The translations under genes were made by a program, and so were the position numbers. Of a stretch of DNA of 64,000 nt, positions 34,689-41,785 are shown piece by piece (positions within the stretch are counted from its first letter, which is position 1; every line of letters begins with the position of its first letter). The notes beneath the pieces were generated by a model, which saw only the letters and a program-made list of their open reading frames with translations, was not told the origin of the DNA and did not search any database. This DNA comes from CAYNVQ01 sp964400735 (lineage in GTDB: Bacteria > Acidobacteriota > Aminicenantia > Aminicenantales > Aminicenantaceae): positions 1-64,000 of the forward strand of contig CAYNVQ010000002.1 in NCBI GenBank assembly GCA_964400735.1, read 5' to 3'.

Positions 34689-34722
34689 TAACCAATTAGT
34701 TAGTTTAACTATCTAGTTAATA
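34689..34722. promoter_or_regulatory. Candidate TetR operator (nested palindromes)
   Basis: TTAACTATCTAGTTAA (34705-34720) is a 7-base inverted repeat with a 2-base centre. TAGTTTAACTA (34701-34711) and TAAC-6-GTTA (34689-34702) overlap it. These TTAACTA/TAGTTAA arms lie 15-46 bases upstream of the TetR start, where an autoregulatory operator is expected. Two repressor dimers could bind side by side. Confidence 0.6.
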
Positions 34723-34848
34723 TATGCCTAAAAAACCATTTTGTCAAGCCGCGCCGATTATTTTTTTATCTTAGAATTTTAGGGAGGGAATCACTTCGCA
34801 GGAAGTTGTGTCGACAGTTTTATGGGGCAGTCCCTTTTCAGTCTCTTT

Positions 34849-35283
34849 TCAGGCCTTCTTGGCCTTCCCCTTGCTTCGGGGATATCGGACTTCAACCGTG
34901 GATAACAATCCTCCTCTGGGATTGAACTCGCCGATAACGGACGCCCTCACCGGCTGACAGGCCTTGACGATATCATCCATAATGCGGTTCACGGCATTTT
35001 CATAAAATATGCCGAGATTCCTATAGCCCAGCAGATACATTTTCAAGGACTTCAACTCGAGACAGAGCCTGTCGGGGATATAACGAATCTCGAGCACACC
35101 GAAATCGGGAAGTCCCGTTTTGGGACAGACAGATGTAAATTCGGGAACCTCGATGGTTATCTCATACTCGGGGAACTGATTGGAAAAGGTCTCAATCGCC
35201 GGCAGTCGATCCTTCAGACCGGCCGTGGCCTCTTTGTCGGAATATCCATACTGACTATTATCTCTCTCTTTTTTCCTGGCCAT
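34849..35283 (-). CDS. queF: NADPH-dependent preQ0 reductase QueF
   Basis: QueF reduces the nitrile of preQ0 to the amine of preQ1 in queuosine synthesis. The 144-residue product is the short, unimodular form. It contains EFTSVCPKTGLPDF with the thioimide-forming Cys53 and Asp60, and the substrate-side motif LELKSLKMYLLGYRN. ATG 35283 (MARKKE) fits the family start better than one 12 codons upstream. It completes the pathway begun by queCDE 11 kb away in this window. It is divergent from the Fur-family gene. Confidence 0.95.
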   Translation of the reverse strand: MARKKERDNSQYGYSDKEATAGLKDRLPAIETFSNQFPEYEITIEVPEFTSVCPKTGLPDFGVLEIRYIPDRLCLELKSLKMYLLGYRNLGIFYENAVNRIMDDIVKACQPVRASVIGEFNPRGGLLSTVEVRYPRSKGKAKKA

Positions 35284-35435
35284 TTTTTCCAGTATAAAAC
35301 ATCTCCATGATAAGAGCAATCGAAACGTCCTGCATCATCGAGCAAGAGTCATTCGTCATAAATGCCCATCTATATCTATGATTGCCTTTTAAATATAGAT
35401 TCTGATAGGGCCAAAAATTTTTTTTAAAAGTCGGC

Positions 35436-35464
35436 TTGACAAACATAGGCCATCGGACTATATT
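35436..35464 (+). promoter_or_regulatory. Sigma-70 promoter of the Fur-family gene
   Basis: TTGACA at 35436-35441 and TATATT at 35459-35464 have a 17-base spacer. The Fur box begins 5 bases after the -10 box, so it would cover the start of transcription. Ribosome-binding site AAGGA at 35493-35497 precedes ATG 35506. Confidence 0.7.
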
Positions 35465-35469
35465 ATTAT

Positions 35470-35484
35470 TGAAAATGATTTTCA
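35470..35484. promoter_or_regulatory. Fur-box operator, perfect 7-1-7 palindrome
   Basis: TGAAAATGATTTTCA is a perfect 7-1-7 inverted repeat, close to the classical Fur half-site arrangement TGATAAT-N-ATTATCA. Extra ATTATT steps continue on both sides (35462-35492), so a second dimer could bind. It sits between the -10 box and the ribosome-binding site of the Fur-family gene, a place where binding would block transcription. Confidence 0.75.
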
Positions 35485-35505
35485 TTATTATTAAGGATTC
35501 AAAAA

Positions 35506-35952
35506 ATGCCCGGACCTGGTAAATGGCGGCAAAGATGTCGAGGGCACTTCACCCGTTGGACAGCTCCGCGTGAAGCCATTCTCGAACTAATGAGCCGGAC
35601 CAAAAAACACTCGAGCGCCAAAGAAATCTATGCGGCCTTGTACAAGATGTATCCCGGCATCGGACTGACCACTGTGTACCGCACACTCGACCTTCTAGTC
35701 CAGATGGGGATCATCAACAAAATCAGCATCGGCGACGGGCAGAACCGGTTCGAGTTCAGATCGGAGGATAAAAAAGGACATCACCATCATATCATCTGTT
35801 CCAAGTGCGGAAACATCATTGACTATAACGATTTTCTCGAGGAGGAGCTGGAGCTGGTGAACAAAACCGAAAAGCACCTTTCCAGGAAATACCATTTCAA
35901 GGTGCTTGGCCACAACATCGAATTTTATGGACTTTGCGAAAAATGCAGATAA
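35506..35952 (+). CDS. Fur-family metal-responsive regulator
   Basis: The 148-residue protein has the Fur winged-helix domain (TAPREAILELMSRTKKHSSAKEIYAALYKMYPGIGLTTVYRTLDLLVQMGII). The regulatory metal site is within GHHHHIICSKCG, and the structural zinc Cys pairs are C98/C101 and C144/C147. It could be an iron (Fur), zinc or peroxide (PerR) sensor; sequence does not decide. The operator in its own promoter shows autoregulation, and the run of Fe-S and metallochaperone-like genes downstream begins 76 bases after its stop, suggesting they share its control. A basic N-terminal extension (KWRQRCRGHF) is unusual. Confidence 0.92.
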   Translation: MPGPGKWRQRCRGHFTRWTAPREAILELMSRTKKHSSAKEIYAALYKMYPGIGLTTVYRTLDLLVQMGIINKISIGDGQNRFEFRSEDKKGHHHHIICSKCGNIIDYNDFLEEELELVNKTEKHLSRKYHFKVLGHNIEFYGLCEKCR

Positions 35953-36028
35953 GCGGCTTTGCATCTTTCTTCGACACAGCGATTATCGCGGCATTTTGAA
36001 TCCACAAGAAAGGAAGGAGGTAAAAAAG

Positions 36029-36439
36029 ATGCCTAGAGGTGACAGAACAGGACCTTGGGGCGCAGGCCCCATGACAGGCAGAGCGCGCGGATACTGTGCC
36101 GGATACTCCAATCCGGGATTCATGTATCCTGGCCCCGGAATGAGACTTGGAAGGGGATTCGGCAGAGCTTGGGGACTCGGGAGAGGATATGGCTGGGGCA
36201 TGGGCTTGGGCAGAGGTCGCGGATGGAGAAGAGGAGGCCATGCTCCCTTTTGGGGTTATCCTCCTATGCCGGATTATGGACCGGAATACTGGGGAGATTA
36301 CCCTTCAGGACCGGCAAATGTCGACCCCAAAGAGGAAAAAAAATACCTCGAAGAGCAAATGGGTTTTCTACAAGAAGAACTCGCCGAAATCAACAAGCGG
36401 CTTAAAGAATTGAAAGGACAGGAAAAAGAAAAGAAATGA
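36029..36439 (+). CDS. DUF5320-family Gly/Arg-rich small protein
   Basis: The 136-residue protein starts MPRGDRTGPWGAGPMTGRARGYCAGY, the hallmark of DUF5320, found beside NifX/NifB-type and Mrp genes in anaerobes. A Gly/Arg/Trp-rich low-complexity middle (about residues 38-70, repeated RGFGRAWGLGRGYGWG) follows. The protein ends in a charged coiled coil (KYLEEQMGFLQEELAEINKRLKELKGQEKEKK). AAGGAGG lies 9 bases before ATG 36029. Function is unknown; the single Cys and rich aromatic/Gly content suggest an assembly or binding role rather than catalysis. Confidence 0.8.
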   Translation: MPRGDRTGPWGAGPMTGRARGYCAGYSNPGFMYPGPGMRLGRGFGRAWGLGRGYGWGMGLGRGRGWRRGGHAPFWGYPPMPDYGPEYWGDYPSGPANVDPKEEKKYLEEQMGFLQEELAEINKRLKELKGQEKEKK

Positions 36440-36527
36440 CCGCATGAAGCTTCGAAACGATCGAGGATCTGGATAAAAAGAAAGCTTGGCGCCAAGTCAG
36501 AAATTTAATCAGCACAAGGAGTCTCAA

Positions 36528-37271
36528 ATGAAAATTGCTATATCCACAGATCAGGGATATGTATCCGCCCACTTCGGTCGGTGCCCTTCGTATACGATAG
36601 TCGATATCCAAGAGGGCCAGATACTAAACCGGGAAGAAATCCCCAATCCGGGGCACCAGCCCGGGTTCCTGCCTCAATTTTTGTCCCAAAAGGGAGTTGA
36701 TTGCATCATTGCCGGAGGTATGGGACCAAGGGCACAGGGCCTTTTTTCCCAAAAAAACATACAGACTATCATAGGCATACAGGGTCCGATTGAGGAAGTC
36801 ATCAACAAATATATCAACCAAGAACTGGAGTCCGGCGAAGACCTCTGTGATCACAGACACGGAATCGGACATCAAAGCGAACATCATGCCCATCATCTTG
36901 AGCACGGACAAAGAAATTTTCAGTCTCATCATTCTTCCTCGTTGTCCAAAAGAAAAATTGGCTTTAGCTCAACAGGAGAGGATTTGAGTGCAGAATTGGA
37001 TCCCAAATTCGGCCGGGCAAGGTACTTCCTCATCCTAGACCCAGAAACACTCCAACTGGAGGTCCTGGAAAACCCGAACAGAGAATCCGTGCAGGGGGCG
37101 GGTATCCAAACCGCCCAAATGATAGCGAGCAAGGACGTCGGCGCGGTGGTTACCGGCCACTGCGGTCCCAACGCCCGCCAAGTCCTCGATTCTTCGGGCA
37201 TAAGGGTCATCGAAGGAGTCAGCGGGAAAATCGAAGACATTTTCGAAAAAATCAAAGACGAGGTGGAATGA
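36528..37271 (+). CDS. Fused double NifX/NifB-accessory domain protein with His-rich linker
   Basis: Two dinitrogenase iron-molybdenum-cofactor-binding (NifX-like) domains are joined. Domain 1 spans residues 1-~97 (MKIAISTDQGYVSAHFGRCPSY; GVDCIIAGGMGPRAQGLF). Domain 2 spans ~143-247 (DLSAELDPKFGRARYFLILD; DVGAVVTGHCGPNARQVLDSSGI). The linker, about 109-135, is loaded with His (DHRHGIGHQSEHHAHHLEH) and may bind metal. ATG 36528 follows AAGGAG; the frame is open further upstream. The single-domain family binds Fe-S or FeMo-co precursors. No nif structural genes are in view, so a nitrogenase role is not supported. It overlaps the Mrp gene by 4 bases. Confidence 0.85.
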   Translation: MKIAISTDQGYVSAHFGRCPSYTIVDIQEGQILNREEIPNPGHQPGFLPQFLSQKGVDCIIAGGMGPRAQGLFSQKNIQTIIGIQGPIEEVINKYINQELESGEDLCDHRHGIGHQSEHHAHHLEHGQRNFQSHHSSSLSKRKIGFSSTGEDLSAELDPKFGRARYFLILDPETLQLEVLENPNRESVQGAGIQTAQMIASKDVGAVVTGHCGPNARQVLDSSGIRVIEGVSGKIEDIFEKIKDEVE

Positions 37272-38095
37272 TGGCCGCCAATGAGAACAAAGGACCTGGA
37301 GAAGAAGACATCAAAGTTTCCATAGCTCTGTCCAAGATGAAAAACCGGCTGCTCGTGTTCAGCGGTAAGGGAGGAGTAGGAAAAAGCACGGTGGCGGCCA
37401 ATCTCGCCCTGGTCCTCGCCCGCAAGGGGATGAAGGTCGGCCTGCTGGATGTCGACATCCATGGCCCGAATCTCGCCAAGATGCTCGGAGTCGAAAAAAA
37501 GCAGCTTGATATCTCAGAAGCAGGAATCAAGCCCGTGGAGGTAAACGATAAGCTCAAATTGGTTTCCATGTCTTTTCTCCTCCAGGATCCCGATCTCCCT
37601 GTTATCTGGCGCGGACCGATGAAGATGAAAGCTATCCAGCAGTTTTTGGGCGACGTCAAGTGGGGAGACCTGGACTGGCTGGTTATCGACTCTCCTCCGG
37701 GGACAGGGGACGAGCCCCTTTCCGTGGCCCAGCTCATTCCAGCCACAGGGGCCGTCGTGGTCACCACTCCTCAAGAAGTCTCTTTGATGGATTCGAGAAA
37801 AGCCGTGGCCTTCGCCCGAAAGCTCAACCTTAAAATCCTGGGAATCGTGGAGAATATGAGTGGGATGGTCTGCCCCCACTGCGGAAAAAGGATAGACCTT
37901 TTCAAGACAGGGGGAGGACAACGGGCCGCCCAAGAGCTGGGTGTCCCTTTCCTGGGGAGTATTCCGCTTGACCCCCAGATCGTCACCCTGGGAGATGAAG
38001 GCAAAGCCTTTATCGACATCGACCCCCAATCAAAGGCGAGCCTGGCTTTCATGGAAGTTGTCCAAAACATCCTAAAAAACAATTCCCCAGCTTGA
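37268..38095 (+). CDS. Mrp/Nbp35-type Fe-S carrier ATPase
   Basis: The 275-residue P-loop protein has the deviant Walker A FSGKGGVGKST (residues 31-41), LLDVDIHGPN, VIDSPPGTGDE and the bridging Cys pair VCPHCG (C202, C205) that holds a [4Fe-4S] cluster between the subunits of the Nbp35/ApbC dimer. The family carries and transfers Fe-S clusters. It is translationally coupled to the double NifX gene (overlap 37268-37271). The N-terminal ~20 residues lack the DUF59 domain of longer Mrp proteins. Confidence 0.92.
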   Translation: MMAANENKGPGEEDIKVSIALSKMKNRLLVFSGKGGVGKSTVAANLALVLARKGMKVGLLDVDIHGPNLAKMLGVEKKQLDISEAGIKPVEVNDKLKLVSMSFLLQDPDLPVIWRGPMKMKAIQQFLGDVKWGDLDWLVIDSPPGTGDEPLSVAQLIPATGAVVVTTPQEVSLMDSRKAVAFARKLNLKILGIVENMSGMVCPHCGKRIDLFKTGGGQRAAQELGVPFLGSIPLDPQIVTLGDEGKAFIDIDPQSKASLAFMEVVQNILKNNSPA

Positions 38096-38108
38096 TGAGG
38101 AGTCATTC

Positions 38109-38552
38109 ATGAAAAAAATCGGAATCATCATATGCGCCCGGTACCGAGACTGCGGAGGCGGAAAATGTTTCCGTTCCTTGAGAGAAAGGGTGGGGGGCTT
38201 TTCTTCCTATTCACAGGAAGAACAGGTTGAAGTCATGGGCTATTCCACCTGCGGTGGCTGTCCGGGAGGAAATATCGAGTATGTCCCTGAAGAGATGAAA
38301 AAGAACGGCGCCGAAGTCATTCATCTCGCGACAGGATTCGTGGTGGGCTATCCTCCCTGTCCTTACATCCGTCAGTTCAAAGAATTCATCGAAAAACAAT
38401 TCGGGCTTTCCGTGGTGGTTGGCACCCACCCCATCCCGCTCAAATACCTGGAGGCCCACCGCCAATTGCCCTTCTGGGACAAGATGGATATGGAAGAATT
38501 AGCAGGTGATTTGATGCGGGAAGACCCAGAAATCATGAAATCCTATAACTAA
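38109..38552 (+). CDS. CGGC domain protein
   Basis: The 147-residue protein has the CGGC-domain layout: an N-terminal strand KKIGIIICARYRDCGGGKC, then EVMGYSTCGGCPGGN and VGYPPCPYI, and the end segment KYLEAHRQLPFW. At least seven Cys suggest a metal or cluster site. The family is common in anaerobes beside radical SAM and Fe-S genes, but its function is not established. It lies 13 bases after the Mrp stop on the same strand. Confidence 0.85.
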   Translation: MKKIGIIICARYRDCGGGKCFRSLRERVGGFSSYSQEEQVEVMGYSTCGGCPGGNIEYVPEEMKKNGAEVIHLATGFVVGYPPCPYIRQFKEFIEKQFGLSVVVGTHPIPLKYLEAHRQLPFWDKMDMEELAGDLMREDPEIMKSYN

Positions 38553-38585
38553 TCTGAATCATTCAGACTAAATAAGGAGAATAGA

Positions 38586-38768
38586 ATGCAAGGAGGAGGA
38601 TCCGGACAAGGAAGAGAAGGAGGCCGAGGCCGCATGGGCGGGGGCGGCGCAGGGCCAGGAGGATACTGCATCTGTCCATCCTGCGGCCACCGTGTCCCTC
38701 ACCAGAGAGGGACCCCGTGTAACACGATGTCATGTCCCAAGTGTGGCAAAAACATGATCCGGGAATGA
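38586..38768 (+). CDS. Small Gly-rich Cys4 protein
   Basis: The 60-residue product has a Gly/Arg N-terminus (GGGSGQGREGGRGRMGGGG) and then two CxxC pairs, CICPSCGHRVPH and CPKCGK, with one more Cys (TPCNTMSC) between. This looks like a rubredoxin/zinc-ribbon fold of minimal size. AAGGAG lies upstream of ATG 38586. Similar small proteins occur next to DUF5320 and MinD-ferredoxin genes in anaerobes, from memory. Function is unknown. Confidence 0.75.
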   Translation: MQGGGSGQGREGGRGRMGGGGAGPGGYCICPSCGHRVPHQRGTPCNTMSCPKCGKNMIRE

Positions 38769-38819
38769 AGCCCTTCATGCCCATTTTCGCACTCGGGTGA
38801 GCCAAAACAGGCTTCTTTT

Positions 38820-39662
38820 ATGATCATTTCCATAGCCAGCGGCAAAGGTGGCACCGGCAAGACGACGGTTGCGGTCAGCCTGGCCCTCGCTCTCAGAGAA
38901 ACCACGCCCGTTCAATTTCTGGATTGCGATGTGGAAGAACCCAACGCCCATTTTTTTCTCCGCCCTCAAATCGAGCAAAACCAGACGGTATATTTATCCG
39001 TTCCCGATATCATGGAAGAAAAATGCACTTATTGCAGGAAATGCGCTGAGATCTGCGTCTATAACGCTTTGGCTGTCTTGAAAGACACCGTTCTTGTTTT
39101 TCCAGAACTGTGCCATGGGTGCGGAGGATGCACCCTCTTATGCCCGGAAAGAGCCATCCAAGAAAGGGGTCACAGAATAGGAATCATCGAGTCCGGAACG
39201 GCCGATTCTATCTCCTTCGCTCACGGTAAACTGGACATAGGCCAAGCCATGTCCCCGCCGCTTATCCGAGCCCTTAAAAAACACATGAAAGCCGGCAAAA
39301 CCGTCATCATCGACTCACCGGCCGGTACATCCTGCCCCGTCGTGGAATCGGTCAAGGGAAGCGATGTATCCCTCCTGGTTACAGAACCCACGCCTTTTGG
39401 ATTGAACGATCTCCAGCTCACCGTGGAAACCCTGAAAGAATTAAAAATCCCTCTTGCCATAATCGTGAATCGTTCCGATGGAAAAGACCGACTGATTCGC
39501 GATTATTGCCGAGAAAAAAACATCCCTGTTTTGCTGACCATTCCCCTGGATCGGACAATCGCCGAGGCTTATTCTGAAGGGCAAACCATCATCGAAGCCC
39601 AACCTTCCTATAAAGATAAATTTCTCGATCTATCCGAAAAAATAAAAAATTGGGGACGATGA
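38820..39662 (+). CDS. MinD/ParA-type ATPase with two [4Fe-4S] ferredoxin sites (first)
   Basis: The 280-residue protein is a P-loop ATPase (GKGGTGKTT, residues 8-16) with a ferredoxin domain inserted after the first sub-domain: CTYCRKCAEIC (C69-C79) and CHGCGGCTLLCP (C98-C108), each C-x2-C-x2-C-x3-C. Later motifs VIIDSPAGTSCPV and TEPTPFGLNDL match MinD. Paired genes of this kind are widespread in anaerobes near NifX-like genes. They are thought to act in Fe-S cluster or metallocofactor handling, but this is not proven. The next gene is its paralogue and overlaps by 4 bases. Confidence 0.9.
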   Translation: MIISIASGKGGTGKTTVAVSLALALRETTPVQFLDCDVEEPNAHFFLRPQIEQNQTVYLSVPDIMEEKCTYCRKCAEICVYNALAVLKDTVLVFPELCHGCGGCTLLCPERAIQERGHRIGIIESGTADSISFAHGKLDIGQAMSPPLIRALKKHMKAGKTVIIDSPAGTSCPVVESVKGSDVSLLVTEPTPFGLNDLQLTVETLKELKIPLAIIVNRSDGKDRLIRDYCREKNIPVLLTIPLDRTIAEAYSEGQTIIEAQPSYKDKFLDLSEKIKNWGR

Positions 39663-40546
39663 AACAGATCGTTATTATCAGCGGAAAAGGAGGAACAGGA
39701 AAAACCGTTCTATCGGCCTGTTTTGCCGTCCTGGCCGAAAATAAAGTCATGGCGGACTGCGATGTGGATGCCGCCAATCTCTATCTTCTTCTGCGTCCTG
39801 AAAGAAAGGAAACGCATCCCTTTTACGGCCTGAAAAAAGCCAGGATAGACCCGAATCGATGCACTTCCTGCGGCGAATGCGCCGAAGCTTGCCGCTTCGA
39901 GGCCATCCTGGAATCTCCAGAAGGGGCTTTCCGCGTGGACGATATTTCCTGCGAAGGATGTGCTGTCTGCTCCTTGATCTGTCCGGTGGACGCGATTTTT
40001 ATGGAAGAGAACAAATCAGGAGAGCTGTATGTGTCGAATACGGCCTATGGCCAATTTGTTCACGCCAAGCTTGGAGCAGGCGAGGAAAACTCGGGTAAAC
40101 TGGTGACGGAGGTTCGGAAAAAAGCTAAAGAGCTGGCCGAAAAAAATAACAGGGGCCTGGTTATTGTGGACGGCCCGCCCGGGATCGGGTGTCCTGTACT
40201 GGCCTCCCTTACCGGGGCTGACCTGGCTTTGGTGGTCACCGAGCCGACTCCCTCCGGCTTTCACGACATGGAACGTGTGATACAGGTTGCCCGTCATTTC
40301 GGCATTCGGGCCGCCTGCTGCATCAATAAATTTGATTTGAACGCCCAAAAATCCGCTCGAATCCAGGAATGGTGCGATAAAAACTCTGTCCAGGTTATGG
40401 GAAAAATTCCCTACGATGAGTCGGTGATCCAATCCCTGATGCAAGGAATTCCCTTTACAGAATATACCAACAATTCCACATCAAACGCCATCAAAAAGAT
40501 TTGGGGAAATATCGATCATTCTCTCTTTGAAAGGAACGTGTCATGA
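39659..40546 (+). CDS. MinD/ParA-type ATPase with two [4Fe-4S] ferredoxin sites (second)
   Basis: The 295-residue protein is a paralogue of the preceding gene: GKGGTGKTV (9-17), then CTSCGECAEAC (C68-C78) and CEGCAVCSLICP (C98-C108), then VIVDGPPGIGCPV and TEPTPSGFHDM. ATG 39659 overlaps the previous stop, so the two are probably made in equal amounts and may form a heterodimer. The 3' end overlaps the DUF4405 membrane gene by 4 bases, which ties the ATPases to that protein. Confidence 0.9.
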   Translation: MKQIVIISGKGGTGKTVLSACFAVLAENKVMADCDVDAANLYLLLRPERKETHPFYGLKKARIDPNRCTSCGECAEACRFEAILESPEGAFRVDDISCEGCAVCSLICPVDAIFMEENKSGELYVSNTAYGQFVHAKLGAGEENSGKLVTEVRKKAKELAEKNNRGLVIVDGPPGIGCPVLASLTGADLALVVTEPTPSGFHDMERVIQVARHFGIRAACCINKFDLNAQKSARIQEWCDKNSVQVMGKIPYDESVIQSLMQGIPFTEYTNNSTSNAIKKIWGNIDHSLFERNVS

Positions 40547-41781
40547 AAAAGGTCAACTGGCAATTCCTGGTGGATACAATCATGTTTATATGCATGGTGG
40601 GAATCGCGATTATCGGACTCCTGCTCGCTTTTTTTATTCCCCAGGGGCCTTCATCTCCGGAGAGCTCTAAATATTTCTTGAACCTGCACCGCCACCAGTG
40701 GGGCAATATTCATCTTTACCTTTCCATCACCTTTGTCCTGCTGCTGATCATTCACCTCATTCTGGATTGGAAGTGGATAAAAACCCGCGCCTTCCATATC
40801 TTCAAAGGAAGGTGGAAGATGGCGCTCGGTTCCACATTTTTGCTTTCTCTGTTGATCCTCTTTATCATCTGGATTGTCTATCCCAAGGAACCCGGAACTT
40901 ATGAAGAGTATGGCTTGGGAAGAGGAAGGCAGGCCACAGAGAATCTCCTCCCGAGCGCCCTTCACGAAAGAGAACCGAATTCAGGAGCTCAAGAACAGGA
41001 AGCCCTCACCGTTACCGGACAGATGACGTTACAGGATTTGGAAGAAATATCCGGCGTTCCTGTCTCTCGGATAATCGAAGCATTGGGACTTCCTTCCAAT
41101 TCTTCCAAAAAGGAAACCCTCGGGCGCCTGAGAAAAAAATACGGATTTTCTTTAGTGGAAGCGCGGGATGTTCTCACCCGATTGATGAATGAGGAAACGG
41201 AAAAATCGGGGCCCGAAACACATATCATCGAAACCCAAGATGAAGAGGAAGAAAAGCCCGTCCATGGGAGGCTGGAGGAACAAGAGAACGGCATTTTGAT
41301 CACCGGACAGATGAGCCTTTCCGATATCCAAGCAATGACGGGGATTTCGGCCCGCCAAATCGCGGATGAGTTGGATCTTCCATCAGATGTTTCTCTCGGG
41401 GAAAGCTTGGGAAAACTCAGGAGAGCCTACTCCTTTTCCGTGGAGGATGTGAGAGATGCCATCAACTATCTTCTCGAAAAGAAAGGAATAACAGCTCGGG
41501 AAATCCTTATCCAACATGAAACGGAGGAACCGCCAACAGAGGAACAAAGACTGACCCAGGGTAGGATGGCGGACGACCAATCCGGCATCTTGATCACCGG
41601 ACAGATGAGCTTATCCCAAATCGAAAAGCAAACAGGGGTTTCTGCCCAGAATATCATCAAAAAATTGAACCTCCCTAGAAACGTATCTCTTCATGAAAAT
41701 ATCGGACGGCTCAGAAGAAGATACGGCTTTACCATCGTCGATTTAAGGGATGCTGTGGCTTCTCTGATGAAAAAAAGGTAA
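40543..41781 (+). CDS. DUF4405-type membrane protein with three copies of an unnamed ~60-residue cytosolic module
   Basis: Residues 1-115 hold three membrane helices (about 11-33, 56-75, 94-112). H57 and H71, 14 residues apart in the second helix region (NIHLYLSITFVLLLIIHLILDW), are placed as in heme-binding cytochrome b-like DUF4405 proteins. The rest is soluble and contains three copies of a module at about 156-215, 252-311 and 350-409. Each begins TGQM(S/T)L, has TGxxxxxI(I/A), an L(D/N/G)LP turn and ends LRRxYGFxxxDxRDAxxxLL. The copies are separated by ~37-residue acidic linkers. The module looks like a small helical, HTH- or docking-like unit. The gene is coupled to the second MinD gene and lies 4 bases before the aminotransferase. 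Confidence 0.8.
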   Translation: MKKVNWQFLVDTIMFICMVGIAIIGLLLAFFIPQGPSSPESSKYFLNLHRHQWGNIHLYLSITFVLLLIIHLILDWKWIKTRAFHIFKGRWKMALGSTFLLSLLILFIIWIVYPKEPGTYEEYGLGRGRQATENLLPSALHEREPNSGAQEQEALTVTGQMTLQDLEEISGVPVSRIIEALGLPSNSSKKETLGRLRKKYGFSLVEARDVLTRLMNEETEKSGPETHIIETQDEEEEKPVHGRLEEQENGILITGQMSLSDIQAMTGISARQIADELDLPSDVSLGESLGKLRRAYSFSVEDVRDAINYLLEKKGITAREILIQHETEEPPTEEQRLTQGRMADDQSGILITGQMSLSQIEKQTGVSAQNIIKKLNLPRNVSLHENIGRLRRRYGFTIVDLRDAVASLMKKR

Positions 41782-41785
41782 AAAA

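Noticed and set aside
36486..37271. Double NifX-like gene taken as proof of nitrogen fixation
   Set aside because: The domain is widespread in non-fixing anaerobes, and no nifH, nifD or nifK is present; the partial gene at 63640 that resembles entries named NifH has no P-loop.
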